NCBI GenBank assembly: GCA_036583965.1
Contig: JAZBQD010000019.1
Location: forward strand, 15,825,585-15,889,584
Reading direction: 5' to 3'
Source of the DNA: Prunella strophiata
Taxonomy: Eukaryota; Chordata; Aves; Passeriformes; Prunellidae
DNA: 64,000 nt
Shown: in pieces, positions 13,401 to 25,877 of the stretch
How the letters are laid out: every line of letters starts with the position of its first letter
Numbering within the stretch: the first letter of the stretch is position 1
The notes under the pieces: generated by a model
What the model saw: only the letters and a program-made list of their open reading frames with translations
The model's database searches: none
What the model was told of the DNA's origin: nothing
Translations under genes and position numbers: made by a program

Positions 13401-16400
13401 AGGGTGATTGTGTTCCCAGGAGGCTCCGTATCCAGGTGTGCTTTCTGTGTCCCAGCTGTGCATTACAAACACAGCAAAGCCAAGCCTGACTTCAGTGTGC
13501 AGATTTGTCATTGAAATGGTGATGCCATAGTACATTTTACTTTAATGGTTCTTTTCTTATGTTGAGGTTATTTTTATCAAAAGGAGTCAAAAGAATTACT
13601 TCTTGCCCATATTATAGGTGAATAAAAGCCTGTCAAGAGAACTTGTCTGCTTTTGGTTGAAGTTTGCCTGTCAGCTTGTAGGATCCTAAGGCAATGCTGT
13701 CAGCTAACCAGTCAGTAAAGTATCATGACATTTCAGTCATGATTTAAAGGAAAAAAATCAAATTGAGAGTGGTGGTGCTTTGAAAACTGGCACAACAGAG
13801 CTTACAGGCAGGAGAGCAGGAACTACACCTATGTACAAAACCATAAAATGCTTCTGTCATTGCTGAGCAATGGACTTGCCTTACACTGTTTTTTGGTTGC
13901 TATTTTGGGATCCATGATAGTTCAGTGTCTTACTAGAATTCACTGATCAATTTTTCAACATGAGTTTCCTTCAGTAAATTCTGGTTGCCTCATTTAATTT
14001 CCCAGTTGGCTTGCTTCCATGAATAAGATCATGTCTAATTTAAAGTTGTTATATATGTTAACTTATACATAGTGTCCATGTTTCAGTGTGTGTTTTAAGG
14101 TGAGCATTCAGTAGGTAGTGAGGGCTTTTTTATAAAAAAACTATTCCTCCTCCTGGTACCTTGCCAAAGTGCAGAGAAGTTATTTACAGTGTTTTGACAG
14201 AATCATCCCAGGACGGGATGGAAAAGATGCCATTGGGACTGAGCTAATACTGTAAAAGACTGAAATGTAAGGAAAACAACTGTTGTAGAGGAATTTTTGG
14301 CTGACTTGGCAATCTGAGAAGCTTTTTAGCTTTGTTTTTGTCATATTTTGTTGATTGGAGCTAAGAGTTTCCTTTACTCAAAGGTCTAAGTGCATCTGAA
14401 ATTGTTTTCTTGTACAAGAAGCTCCAATGCACAGCTGCAGTGTCCTGTAATCTCAGCAGCATAGCCAGTGTTAAATTGTTCATCTCCTTCTGATGGCAAG
14501 ATTAGAGAACAGGCTAACTGCCTTCTGTAGAGAATTTATGTTGATTGCAGAGAGGTCTTTTGCATTTTAGGTTAGCTTGGAAAATGTTTTTTCCTGTGAC
14601 CTAGATGAGCTTATTTTGTAATACCCTTTCCTTTATGATAACAACCTTTAAGTGGCTGAAAAAAGAATGGCAGCTACAAAGAGAAAAACAGAACTTTTTA
14701 AGTACAAAGCAGTTTGAAACTGAGTTCATGGGCCTGTTGTGATGACTTACATACCATGCAAGACTTAATAGCTGGTTAGTTGGTTATCAGTGAAGTAAGT
14801 GACTGAAAAGGAGGTAGAGACAGCACTTGTTCCCTGCTGGTGACAGATCCTTCGGCTAGTCCCTGCTCCTGAGAGTTTTTCCACTTCTGAAAGGGCCAAA
14901 AAGGGCAGGTTAGAGGTTGATGACCCTCCATTGGCCAGAGGAACTTTTTCCTACCAGTAAAGGGGCATGTGCTCACACTGCTTTCAGTTCTGTTGGGTGA
15001 GCAAACTACACCCTGGTGGTCCATCTTGTCTAACAGGTGTGTTGAATGCTCAAGTTTTCTGCTTTCTTTTGATACATGCTGTGATTGCTTTTCTTGATGT
15101 AGCTGCCTGCTGGCTCTCTTAGCTTCTTCAACCTGCTTGTACAATTAAATCAATGCATTTCTACTTTTTCTGTGCTTCCAAAAATCTGAATATTTTACCT
15201 GCTTTATTCTTTAACTCTGCCTAGCCTCTGTTCTAGGTGAGCCTTTTCAGGGCATCAGGTGAGTCTGCAGGAGTGGATGCACACAGAAGCTGTGTTGGCT
15301 CTGTGAGCACTGTGTGCCACACAGGTGTGATTATGCTGTGCCTGAGCAGGTACAGCACCCTCAGGGACCAGGACAGTGCTGCTGCTTGTGCTGTAGCATG
15401 CTCACTCTATACAGTATGGTTCAGGCCTTGCAGTGCCTTTTAAAGATTTGTTGGTGTAATGTCTTTTTACTAGTGGAGTTTAGGGCAGCCAGCCCTTTGT
15501 ACAGCAGCTCAGTGGATTATATTTACTTCTGTATTAGTATAGAGTAAGTTTGACTCTATTTTGTGTTCAAAATAACACAAGGAAGGAAAGAGGCTAGTGA
15601 GGTACTCTGATGGGCAGTGGGTAGTTGATGTAGTGGAAGCTTAGAAGGCAAGTGGAATTGCATTTTCCAGCTGTCTCTTCAACTTGTCCCTTGTCAAGGT
15701 CCATTCATTTGAAGTGGCAAAGTGCTGACTTAGACACAAGAAAGGTTTAGATGATGCTTTCAGCAAGTTGTCTGTTTTCACCACACTCCTGGCTTTGCTT
15801 ACTGTGTCTCTGCACTGCCAGCCACTAAATACCCTTGTGTGTAAGGAGGACCTCTCCAGGCAGGAATGGGAGTGCCTTACCCAGTTGTAGTGAAACACCA
15901 CCTAGAAGCACTGGTGTTGCTGGTGAAGAGTATCTTGCTCAGTTTGGAGGGACTGAGTTCAAACCAAAGGCAGGCATGGGCAGCCCACTGTTCTGAAACC
16001 ACATGGGACTTGAAAGCTATTCTTCTGTGGTTGCTAAGCCATGGTCACATCCCAGGAGCTGTGGCAGTCCTGGGTTAGTGGGGATTGTTGTCAGGTGTCC
16101 TGTACTTTCTTAGCAGCTACTAAAGGGGTCTCTTGGTGTTTTTATAGCTCATAGCTCTGTGATACTATTGAGGTGTTCTTTTCAAATCAATGAATCTGAC
16201 TGCCTTTGCCTTTTTCATAAATCTGAATATACCCAGTTTTGAAGGGTCATTTTTTATAACTACTGTCCAAGACTCCTGGAGTAGCTACAACCTAACTCTG
16301 CTTACAGCAAAAATTATTTTGAAGTAATGCTATGCTGCCTTTTTGTTTAAGGAATCAGAATGCAAATGCAGCATAATCATGCATGAAAAATAATCTGTCC

Positions 16401-17297
16401 ATGGAAATGATGTCTTGATGGTCTACTTTGTTGCTGCCCAGATATGTCAGTCTGTAGCCAAGTTTTGGGGCAGTAATACCATCAAGTTAATGTTTAAAAG
16501 AAGAGCTGAAAGAGTTTACTTCATCTTCAGTAAAGAGAAGTACTAAGCATAGTTGTTGATGATTAGGAATTTTAATTCCTTACAAATTTTCTTAGGATTG
16601 ATGTGCTGCAATTTTATTTATTGAATCTCTCAGGATTGTTTATGATTTTGTCTCAAGAACTGGTGTGTTTGCAGAGGATCACTTAGCAACAGTCCATGGC
16701 ACAGTGACATGCTCGTGCTAGTACGACGAAGTATAAAACAATGAGGAAACACCCAGAAACACCAAGTAAATAGAAATTTAAAGCAAAACAAAGTGGCTCA
16801 CTTACTGAACAGTTCCACATTGATGTGGAGGGGATTGTAAAATTCTTTACTTAGATGTTTGTAATCTTTATCTAATGATGCTCTGATGGTGTAGATGTTC
16901 ATAGTCATAGGACATCTTCAGTTGTTACGATGGAGCATCTCCTGAGTATTTAAAGTAGAAGGAAATATTTGATATTGAAACAACTCATACTTTAATCTGT
17001 TAAGTCTTCTTAAATAGTGTTCCACCAAGTAATAGATAAAGAATAAAAGTTCCCTGGAAGGGTCTGGGATCTAGACTGCTATTCCAACTTTGTGCACTCT
17101 TTGTACAGCTCTAAGACTCTTCTGCTTCTAATAATCAATATTTCTTTTCCTATAGTGATTTTTTTTCCCCTTAGGCTTGGGGTTCTCTTTGATTGAGAGG
17201 AATTAGAATTTCAGTTTTGAATGTCTGCATATTGCAGGCCTTTTATTATTATATTTTGATACCAGTAATGTGCTTGACTTAAATGACTTCCAAGCAC

Positions 17298-17540
17298 TAC
17301 CATGGAAAGGAACCTGGGGGTCCTGGTTGATGGCAAGTTGAATATGAGTCAGCAGTGCCCTGGCAGCCAGGAGGGCCAAGAGTGTCCTGGGGGCATCAGG
17401 TCCAGCATCACCAGGGGATTGTCCTGCTCTGCTCTGCACTGGGGCAGCCTCACCTTGAGTCCTAGGGGAAATTCTGGGTGCCACAGTATAAAAAAGCCAT
17501 CAAGCTGTTAGAGAGTGTCCAAAGGAGGCCACAAAAACAG
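17298..17540 (+). mobile_element. CR1 LINE fragment (ORF2 C-terminal part)
   Basis: The frame starting near 17302 reads NLGVLVDGKLNMSQQCP, the characteristic segment downstream of the CR1 reverse-transcriptase domain. It is followed by nucleotide-level similarity to the CR1 block encoding the 'ALVRPHLEY'-like region. The match ends near AGAGTGTCCAAAGGAGGCC. The copy is truncated at both ends, lacks the CR1 3' terminus and is non-functional. Orientation is sense to ITPK1. Confidence 0.85.
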
Positions 17541-19239
17541 AGCTTTTGAAGAGCAAATTTCAAACTTCAGGCCACTCTTTGCACCAGCTCTGCATCCTTC
17601 TTTTTTCACCTCCAGCAACATCTGCACTGTTCAGAACAGGCTGTACTGGAGGACCTGTGCTTGTACTTGTACTTGAAAGTTGTCTGGAGGCAAGCCAACT
17701 CCTCATTGAAAGGTTGCAAAATTGTGCTAGCATATCAGAGGACTGGCTTTGTTCTCCATGGGTCTTACTAGCCTCCTGAGCCCTGTGCCATATCAGCAAG
17801 GCCAGGCAGAGCATCTCCAGCAGGGCCAGGGTACATCTGCTTTGGCTGTGGAAAGAAGAGGCAAATTGTGCATCTCTCTGCCTGTAAGTCACCACAGACC
17901 TACCCAACACGTGTTAATCTATCCAAGCACAGCATTGGAATGCCTGTTTCTGCAGAGAGAGCACTGGTGAAGAGAAACCTCCTGCTTTGAGATGAGCTGT
18001 CAGGACAGTTCCCTCTAAACTGCTCGTCTCCCTCCTGCTCCTTGCTCAGCTGCATACCCTGCTTACCCTGCTGTGTGTGTCACACCTTGTTCCCTGCACT
18101 GGGACAGGCACAAGTGTGCCTTGCCACCAGGGTGTGGCTGTAAGCTATGGTGCCAGCTCTTAGCTGGAGGTGGCAGCCTCAGTGTTTCAACACTTGCTGC
18201 TGCATCCTGCAGCCAGCCTCAGTGAGGAGTCCTGCCTCCTGGACCACTGCTGAATGCTGAATTACAGCCTGACTCCAGTTGTAATCTTCTGAAAGACAAA
18301 CATGGCAGAACTAAAGCTGCCAACACAAGATTTTCCATAAGTTCCTTTATATTTTGAAAGGTGTTTTTCTTTTTTAATGGCATAGAAGGTATAGTGGGAA
18401 CATGACATTTGTAGTACTGCAGTGATGAGCTGAGATGCTCTAGTAATGGGAAATAATCATTGAAAGATTTTACTAGGTATCAAATTAGCTTCGCAGTTAG
18501 TAAAAGCTGTTTAAAACAATGGTTTTATTATTTTCACAAAGACAAGTATTCTGTCAGGTCAGTTATGATGAGGTCATGGTGAGGGGAGGTTCTGTGGCTT
18601 GGGTCATAGGACGAGTCAGCTGACTGACCATGCTGGTCCTTCTTATATCTGAAGTCTGAGGTAAGTTGCTAAGTAATGAGCCTGCTTTTCAGAGGTGCTG
18701 AACAGCTGCTGCTGAGGTTCATGCAAAAAACCCAAGTGCTCTGGATTTTTAGCTGTCTCTTTGGGGTGTAAATAAGAATGCAGCAGCCCACTCTGCACAG
18801 ACATGTCTGTGTGAATCTCATCCCATCTGTCCACCTGTCCTAGCTGAAACATTTTTTCTGAATGAATTCCATTATCGAATGCTGGCAGATTTTCTGACCA
18901 TCTTTACTGTTAAACTGCTTGTGTTTGTGTTGTTCTAGACCTCTTCTATTACTTAGTGATGCAAATGTGCATGAGTGACTTGTACTTTTGGGGCACAGGA
19001 AGGCAGAGCCTCTCAGTCTGTGTGCTGAAGCTAATCCATTGGTGTCCTTCCCTCTGTGAACATTCCTAGAAATTGCTCTACTTTTTTGGCCATATTTGAG
19101 GGACTTTTCTAACCTCAGAGCAAAATATAATACAATGCAATAGCCTGTGTTATGCTTTGCAAAGTAGCATGATTTTGCTATTTGTGTTTCTCATGGCTCT
19201 ATTTTTAAAAAATACTACATTGTGAATCTGCTATAGAAT

Positions 19240-19296
19240 TTGGCTCTATGATCTTTGTGGGTCCCTTCTAATTCAGGATATTCTGTGATATGATAC
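19240..19296 (+). mobile_element. CR1 LINE 3'-terminal stub
   Basis: The block ATCTTTGTGGGTCCCTTCTA (19251-19270), followed by an ATTCTGTGA-type end, matches the 3' terminus of one CR1 subfamily. Only about 55 bp survive, as expected of a severely 5'-truncated insertion. Confidence 0.7.
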
Positions 19297-22179
19297 TTAT
19301 TGGCAGTTTGGTGGAAGAAAACTAAAATTACAAGCTTTTAATGTTTCAGTGATTACATTTTATTCCTTTGCAGTTAATGAGATACCACCATATGCAGGGG
19401 AACATGCATACTCCATAGGCATGCTAGGAATGTGGTAGGGAAAGAAGGCTTGTAATACTAATTTCAGGATGAGAACTTTTTTTAATGAGATAATTTCACT
19501 ATTCAGTGAGGGATTTTGGTTCTGTGGGAACTGGTCAAATATAGCAGACATAAATATAGAAGGCAAGTAGCATGGCAGCTTGGAGAACCTCTGCCCCTAT
19601 AATATAAAAAAAAACCACCCAAACACACCAACAGCTTATTGCTGCATTTTTAGTATGCTTTTTTGAGAGTTTGAAGGGGTGAGTGTGTGAGAGACTGCTC
19701 TCTTCAATAACATAGAGAAACTTAATAAAAACCTTTTTTTGTAGTCTTCTGGTACATCCTGTGGTCCAGGGAGGTGGCTCTGGGCAGGACCTATGGGAGT
19801 GCTCCTGTGCTATAGCTGGGAAAGTGAGGTTGCAGGAGTAGCCCTTGTAGGTAAGATCTTTTCCACCTGGCTGGGTGATCTGCTAAAGAGCATGAAACAT
19901 GTAGTTGGGTTGCTAATCTGGACCAAAGTCAATCCCAGTGTGTCCTCCTTTCCTAATTTTCCCAGGAAGATTTATGCTAACACAAGTGTGGGCCTGTGAC
20001 TCAGCCACGCCTCCCATTCCATTTTAAAAATCTATGTATTTTACATAGAGCAGTCCCAGACCTGTTTCTGAAGATAGCACCCATTTTCTCCAGAACTTGG
20101 GACAGCCTTCAGATTCTGAAATAGCAGAATAATGTAATGAGTTTGAAATGTCTAAAAAAAGGAAAAACTGCAAAAGAGAAGTTTTATTACCAAGAAAACG
20201 AAGGTCAACCTTTCTGCAAGCGCAGGATGAAGAGGGGAAACTTTATACTCCTGGTAAAAATAATTCCCTTGCTGTTGCTTCCTAAAGTAAAATCCAACCA
20301 AATTAAAAAAAAAAAACCAAAAAAACCCAACAGAGTAAGTGAAATAAATTGTTACTCTATTGCTGTCACCTTTATAGTAGGTAGTTAGCTTATGTCTAAC
20401 TGCCTTGTGTCAGTCTGAGATATAAATATAAGTGATAAAATGCACTTTATTGGATGTGCTGGAAATTAATTGCTGTTAGGTCTTAGTTTTTTCTCATCAT
20501 GTTTCCCATAGAAGGAGACAGCTTGAAAGGGACCCATTTTTCATGAGCTATTTTTATTACTTAAAAGTTACTTGAAGCACTTATTTGAGGCATGTATTTT
20601 CAGCAGAGAAGAAAACATTTTTCCTGTGTATATTCTTAGCTTCTGCTGCAAGGTAAATTCTGCTGCAAAGCTCACTGCCATGGTTGTAATACAGCTGGAT
20701 TGCAGTGCCTTGCCTCCACAGTGCCAGCTGTGTGAACCTATGTTCTGTTGGTTTTAACCATAAAACCAGTTCCTGCTATATATTTCCAGGATAAATTCAG
20801 TGGTACTTAGCAACATGTTTCAGCTACTTTTCTGTTTTGCTTTCATCTACAGCCAATAAAATGTTTAAAATTGAAATTGCCACTGTTAGCAGGAAAACCA
20901 AAGGTGAGAGTGCCCCCAGCATAGTGCTCATTGTCTGTACACCCTGGGGATGAGTTGGCTACTTTTTGTGTTTTCTGGGATCATCTGGGTTTTAGAGTGC
21001 ATAAAGGGAGGAAGGGGAAGGAAGATGGTAGATTGCAGTGAGAAAGGATGACAGGCCTTGAAATCTTATTGTCAGTTACTCATGGCATCCTTTCTGTGAC
21101 TTACCTGTGTCTCTTAGAGCATCTTTACCAGATGTAGATACTCAGTGTTGAAACACCTGACTCAGGATGTGCTGTGGAAGTGCATGTTCTGTAATCCTTG
21201 CTGCCTGGCTTCTGCTGATTCCATGTTGCCTCTGAAAGCTCTTATCAGACAGTAAATAAAATCAGTTTTGTTTGCAAAGGGAGTTTCCTAACTGCACTGG
21301 TAACTTGTTTGGTGTTGAAGTGCATGTACTGGAGAGACTATGAACTTGCCAGATACTGAAAACTGTCACTTCTGTAAGTTTCTTGGTGAAGAGAGAGGCT
21401 GATGTCCTTTTGTCAGATGAGCTGGACTTTTAAAAATGTTGGTTGTTGATAGTCAATGCAAGGGAAGTGCCTGGAACCACAGAGCACATTGCAGCACACA
21501 GCTTTTCCCAAAATACACTTACACTGGTATGTCTCTGCAAATAGCTGCAGGTCACAGCCATTAAACCTGTGGTTACTCAGCCCTGCTGCTGCAGGGTAGT
21601 TAATGGGCTGAACTCTAGCTATGATAGGTCTTTTTGTATTACTAGTGGTAATCAGATATACTGTTGTCTACTGCATTGTGAGTGCCACAGAGCTGAGCTG
21701 TGTATGTAAGAGCTTGTTAAACCTCAGAATGGATTTATTTGGAAAGCTGTAGTTAAAGCTTGTATGACACATGTCTGTAGTAAGCAATATATGAATATTC
21801 AGAACTCTAACCCTGCAAGCCTGCCTTGGTTAAGGACATAGCAAATGTCTGCAGTCTCTACAGAGTGGAGGAGGCCAGTCACTTTCAAATGCAGGAGGTA
21901 ATTTTGTTGGCCTTATTTTCACATTTTGCAGGCTGGCAGGGTCCTGAGCTGAGAGGCTCTGCAGGGATTGGAGCTGGGCAGGCTGTGGTTACAGAACCAG
22001 TGCTGCCTTAGGGAAGGAGACAGGTCCATTCCCCCTGCACAGTGGTGATGTCATGCTGTGCTGGCAGCAAAAGTGCTGGGACATAGAAAGGATTCCATTC
22101 TAGAAAGTTCTGTGTAGAGCTTTCCTGGTTGGCTGAATTAGGATGGGGGGCTCTGTATATGTGGAAATAGCTCTGCTGT

Positions 22180-22285
22180 TTGCCTGGATGTGGCACTCAG
22201 TGCCATGGTTTAGTTGTGTTAGGGCATGGGTTGGACTCGATGATCTTTAAGGTCTCTTCCAACTTTGTCATTCTGTGAAATCTGT
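22180..22285 (+). mobile_element. CR1 LINE 3' end
   Basis: A CR1 tail runs from 'CTGGATGTGGCACTCAGTGC' (22185-22204) through GGTTGGACTCGATGATCTT (22230-22248) to ATTCTGTGAAATCTGTGA. The order of blocks is that of the avian CR1 3' UTR. The insertion is 5'-truncated and in sense orientation. Confidence 0.9.
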
Positions 22286-22339
22286 GAAGATTTACTGCTT
22301 ATGTTTTATCTGTTGTTTGGTGTAAGTTTTTTCCTAAAG

Positions 22340-22640
22340 CTTCAACTGACTGGACTTTCACCAGTTCCCATGGGAGATTGCTCCATGGTCTAACATGTTT
22401 GTGTGCCAGCAGGTCTTCCTGGTAATCAGCCCATACATTTCCTTCTTGTCACCCTGTCAGTCCTGGTTAACCCATTTTGTATGGTGCTCATATTAAGCAT
22501 TGCCTCTCTTTTAGGGCAAGGCACCTTTCAGGTGCTGATACTCTTTTACCTTCCCACGTGTTTGTCATGGCTGAAAGTAGGGTTGCTCCAGAGCTACCTG
22601 GCCTCAGCAGTTCATGAGCTGTGAATCCACACCCTTTATC
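22340..22640 (-). mobile_element. Possible ancient CR1/L3-like fragment
   Basis: The order of short motifs (GGGAGATTGCTCCATGGTCT, then GTGTGCCAGCAGGTCTTCCT, then TTTCCTTCTTGTCACC, then TCCTGGTTAACCCATTTTGT) resembles the reverse complement of the 3' portion of old amniote CR1/L3 elements as I remember them. It is strongly diverged and boundaries are approximate. It lies immediately after a young CR1 tail. It could instead be unique sequence with chance similarity. Confidence 0.45.
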
Positions 22641-23372
22641 TTGTGGTAACTTGTTTGCTTGGATGTAACCTAAGAATTTCAAACTAACTGCCTAGGAAAT
22701 TTAGGTACCTAAAGGTCACAGCTGTGACCTGGAAACCTGAATCCTTATGTTCTCTTGGCTATCTTATCTATGTTTCGCCTTCTTAGTGGAAATCAAACCC
22801 TTTTGCCTGTTTTTTTTTGCTGGTCACAATGTTTCTTCCAGCATTGTAGTGCTGTTTTTCCTCTCAGCTTTGAAAGGTGCAGAAAAGAAATTGCTTCCAT
22901 TCCACGCATTTTGCAAAGATATCATATATTGACTTAATGGTGTTTTGGAAAGAACTGTGGTTTACTTTATGTAAAGCTTAATGTCATACAATTGGAGTTT
23001 GTTCTCCTTTTTCTCCCTCCCTCCCATTTGCACTTGAGAAAACTCTCCCAGTTTAGGTCCCACACTCTGCAGCAGAAGGGTTTCCTGTGTTGCTGGTCTG
23101 GTCCTTTCTGCATTGTATTACAAAGGTGTATTTCTGAGGCTCCTACACTTCTGCTTTCACTCATATTGAGGCAGCCACGTGGGGAGTGAAGTTGGGTGAG
23201 AAATGCAGTGGTGTTTATTATGTTACAGACCAATGTAGCATTGCAGGGAATCTTCTGTTTTGATTCCAGTCTTATACCTTTCCTTATACCTTATACAAAA
23301 CCAAAAGGTGATTTTGATGTGGAACAGGCTTGCAGGTAGTATTAGAACTTTATTTTTAAAGCACGTTTTGCC

Positions 23373-23408
23373 AGTAAATAAGTAAATAAATAAATGAGTA
23401 CATAAATA
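23373..23408. repeat. Interrupted (AAAT)n microsatellite
   Basis: TAAA/GTAA units repeat about nine times with substitutions. Confidence 0.9.
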
Positions 23409-24587
23409 CCAACTGGTTGTTGGTTTTCTGCTTCATTTCCCTGCTATTTTATGAAACCCTCGAGAAATTTTCTGCCACTCAGAAGTTTCCATTGTGCTGT
23501 GTATAACAATCCTCCAAAATCTGAGGAGTGCTTCAAAGGGTTCCCACTAACTCTTAGGAAAGTACTATACTTCCACAAAATTTCCCTTGGTTCAAGATCT
23601 ACCTATGCCAGGGTTTCCTAGCAGTATTTCAGGCTGATTCAGGTGAAGCCTTTTGCATGTTGATTCATTTTTATAATCAAGTGAATTTAGCAAAACTATG
23701 TTGGCATTTTTTGCATATCTTTAACTTTCCTGCTTCTCCTAAAGAACAGTTAGTCCTTTCTGAAAAGGTTCTCAAAGAGCATTCATCTAACTTGTCATCT
23801 TTTTATTCTTATGTATTGCACTGCTCCTGGGAGTAATCCTCCAGTTGTAGCATGGTGCTATTTATCCCCCCCAGTGGCATCCCCAGCTGCTGCTTGCCTC
23901 TGGCAAAGAAGACAAATGGTTATTGTGTTCTGGAGCCATGCCAGGTCTTCTGTGTCTCCACTTGGTCAGTATTGTTGTGTTTTATTTAGGAGCTAGCAGT
24001 GTTTGAATAACACTGGTTTATTTTGAGCCTTTCCTTCTCCATGTCCCCACACTTCCCTCCTCCTCATTAATTTTTTGTTTAGACACCTGGGCTTAGTAAA
24101 GGGAGACAGCTCAGCCTGATGAGCTCCTTAGTAACCTGAGAAAATACACTTGGAGCTTGAGGTTTTATAATAATGGTGAAGAAAATGTTTAGTTTTTCAT
24201 ACAAATTTTGGAGATGGTAGTTGTCTTTTGTTAAATTGTCTGGCTCAGAAGAGAAATGTTACCAATTTTGAGTAAATTGTTACACTCAAATGTCACTGAG
24301 AAGAACATGAATAAGCAACTCAGCTAGCCTTCTATGTATGCCTGTCAATATTTGTTTCAGAGTAAACACACCCTCATCAAAATCAGATGACTTCTCTGTT
24401 TTTATTGTCTACCCTTAACCTGTGTCTGCAGTGCTCATTTTCTTTGATTTAAACAAAATTTCAGCTGTGATCCCTCTGTTACTGCTCTGAATAGCAGGTG
24501 GCTTTATGGGACTGATCCTCTGCTGAAGGCTGGTTATCCCACACACATTCTTGTATAAATCCCTTCCTTGAAAAGCCTGAAGGGCTT

Positions 24588-24980
24588 CATAGAATCATAG
24601 AATGGTTTGGGCTGGAAGGGACCTTGAAGATCATCTTGCTCCAACCCCCCTGCCATGGGCAGGGACACTGTCCACTAGACCAGGTTGCTCAAAGCTCCAT
24701 CCAACCTGGCCTTGAGCACCTCTGGGGATGTGGCATCCATAAACTCACTGGGCAACCTCTTCCAGTGCATCACCACCCTCACATTTAAAAATTCCTTCCT
24801 AACATCAAATTTAAACCTGCTGTCTTCCAGTTAGAAGCCGTTTCCTTTTTGTCCTGTCACTCCATGTCTGTGTAAGAAGTCCCTCTCCATGTCCCTTGTA
24901 GCATCCCTTTATGTTCTGGAAGGCTGCATGGGCAGCTCTCATTTAAGGTGAGCATGTTCCTGTCTTCTCCTCAGCCAGGC
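24588..24980 (-). mobile_element. CR1 LINE 3' portion, antisense
   Basis: Read on the + strand it starts with two copies of the 3'-terminal octamer repeat (CATAGAATCATAGAATGG), then GGGCTGGAAGGGACC and the 'cctctggggatgtggcatcc' block. This is the reverse complement of a CR1 3' UTR and ORF2 end. About 390 bp are recognisable; the inner boundary is soft. It is 5'-truncated. Confidence 0.92.
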
Positions 24981-25591
24981 CTCATTTAGCAGTCATACCC
25001 ATCAGTAATGACATGGCCCAGCTAAGAGTGATTAGCAGACTGTCCTAATTATCTCAGGGAATTGGGAATGTATCTTGGTCATCTTCTTATCTGTACATTA
25101 GGGAAATTGTTTCTGTGCCAGTGTTGAAAAAGGCATGTTCTGTCAGCATATTGTAAATAATTCTTGAAGGATATGAAAAGCTTGGAACAGCTGAAATCAG
25201 TAAAGAAAAAAAAAAAAAGGCATGGGGTTAAAAAATGTAACGTCAAAACTCAAGATCCACTGATAGTGAAATGACTTTCCTTTTTTTAAATTGCACAACT
25301 GAAGATGTCACATTACATTAATATGTTAAATGTAGCTACAACTTTTCTTTCTCTATGTCTTCATCTTAAAAGGATACCTGCTTATGTGTGTGTAGAGATG
25401 AGAAAGAGATTTTAAAAAGGCCTTGGACATTCACCTGAACAACAGAAATGCCTGGTCTGTGCCTGCCAGATGTTCTAAAATGTATTATTCACTTCTAATT
25501 TTAACCTTATCACATGATTTTAAATCTGAGTTTAGCAGCAGCTTGAGCTCAAATTTCAAACATACTTTGTAAACCTTGGTTTACCCAGGTG

Positions 25592-25877
25592 GTAGGTTGA
25601 CCCCAGGGGGCAGCTAAGACCCCAGCCAGTCCCTGCTCACTCAGGTGGGCTCAGATCCCCCAGGTGTGTCCCCTCCCAGGCTCTTGCCCACCTCTGTCCA
25701 CAGGCTGCAGGGGCAGCTTCAGAGGCAGAGGTGGCCTGAGCAGTGTGCAAGCCCTGTTCAGCAAGAACTGCAGCACTGGGTGTGTTACCAACACTGGTTT
25801 TGTCACCAGGTGAAAACACAGTGCCACAGGCTGCTGCTGAGAAGAAAATTATTTCTATCCCTGCCAAACCCAGCACA
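25592..25877 (+). mobile_element. Degraded, internally shortened ERVL-like LTR
   Basis: The left end (GGTTGACCCCAGGGGGCAGC) resembles the start of a common avian ERVL-type LTR. The right end, with TGTGTTACCAACACTGGTTT and AGAAGAAAATTATTTCTATC, matches the conserved 3' end of the same LTR class, ending CAGCACA. The middle is much shorter than in such LTRs. No internal viral sequence or second LTR is seen, so it is a solo relic. I found no convincing target-site duplication. The class is from memory of avian repeats. Confidence 0.6.
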
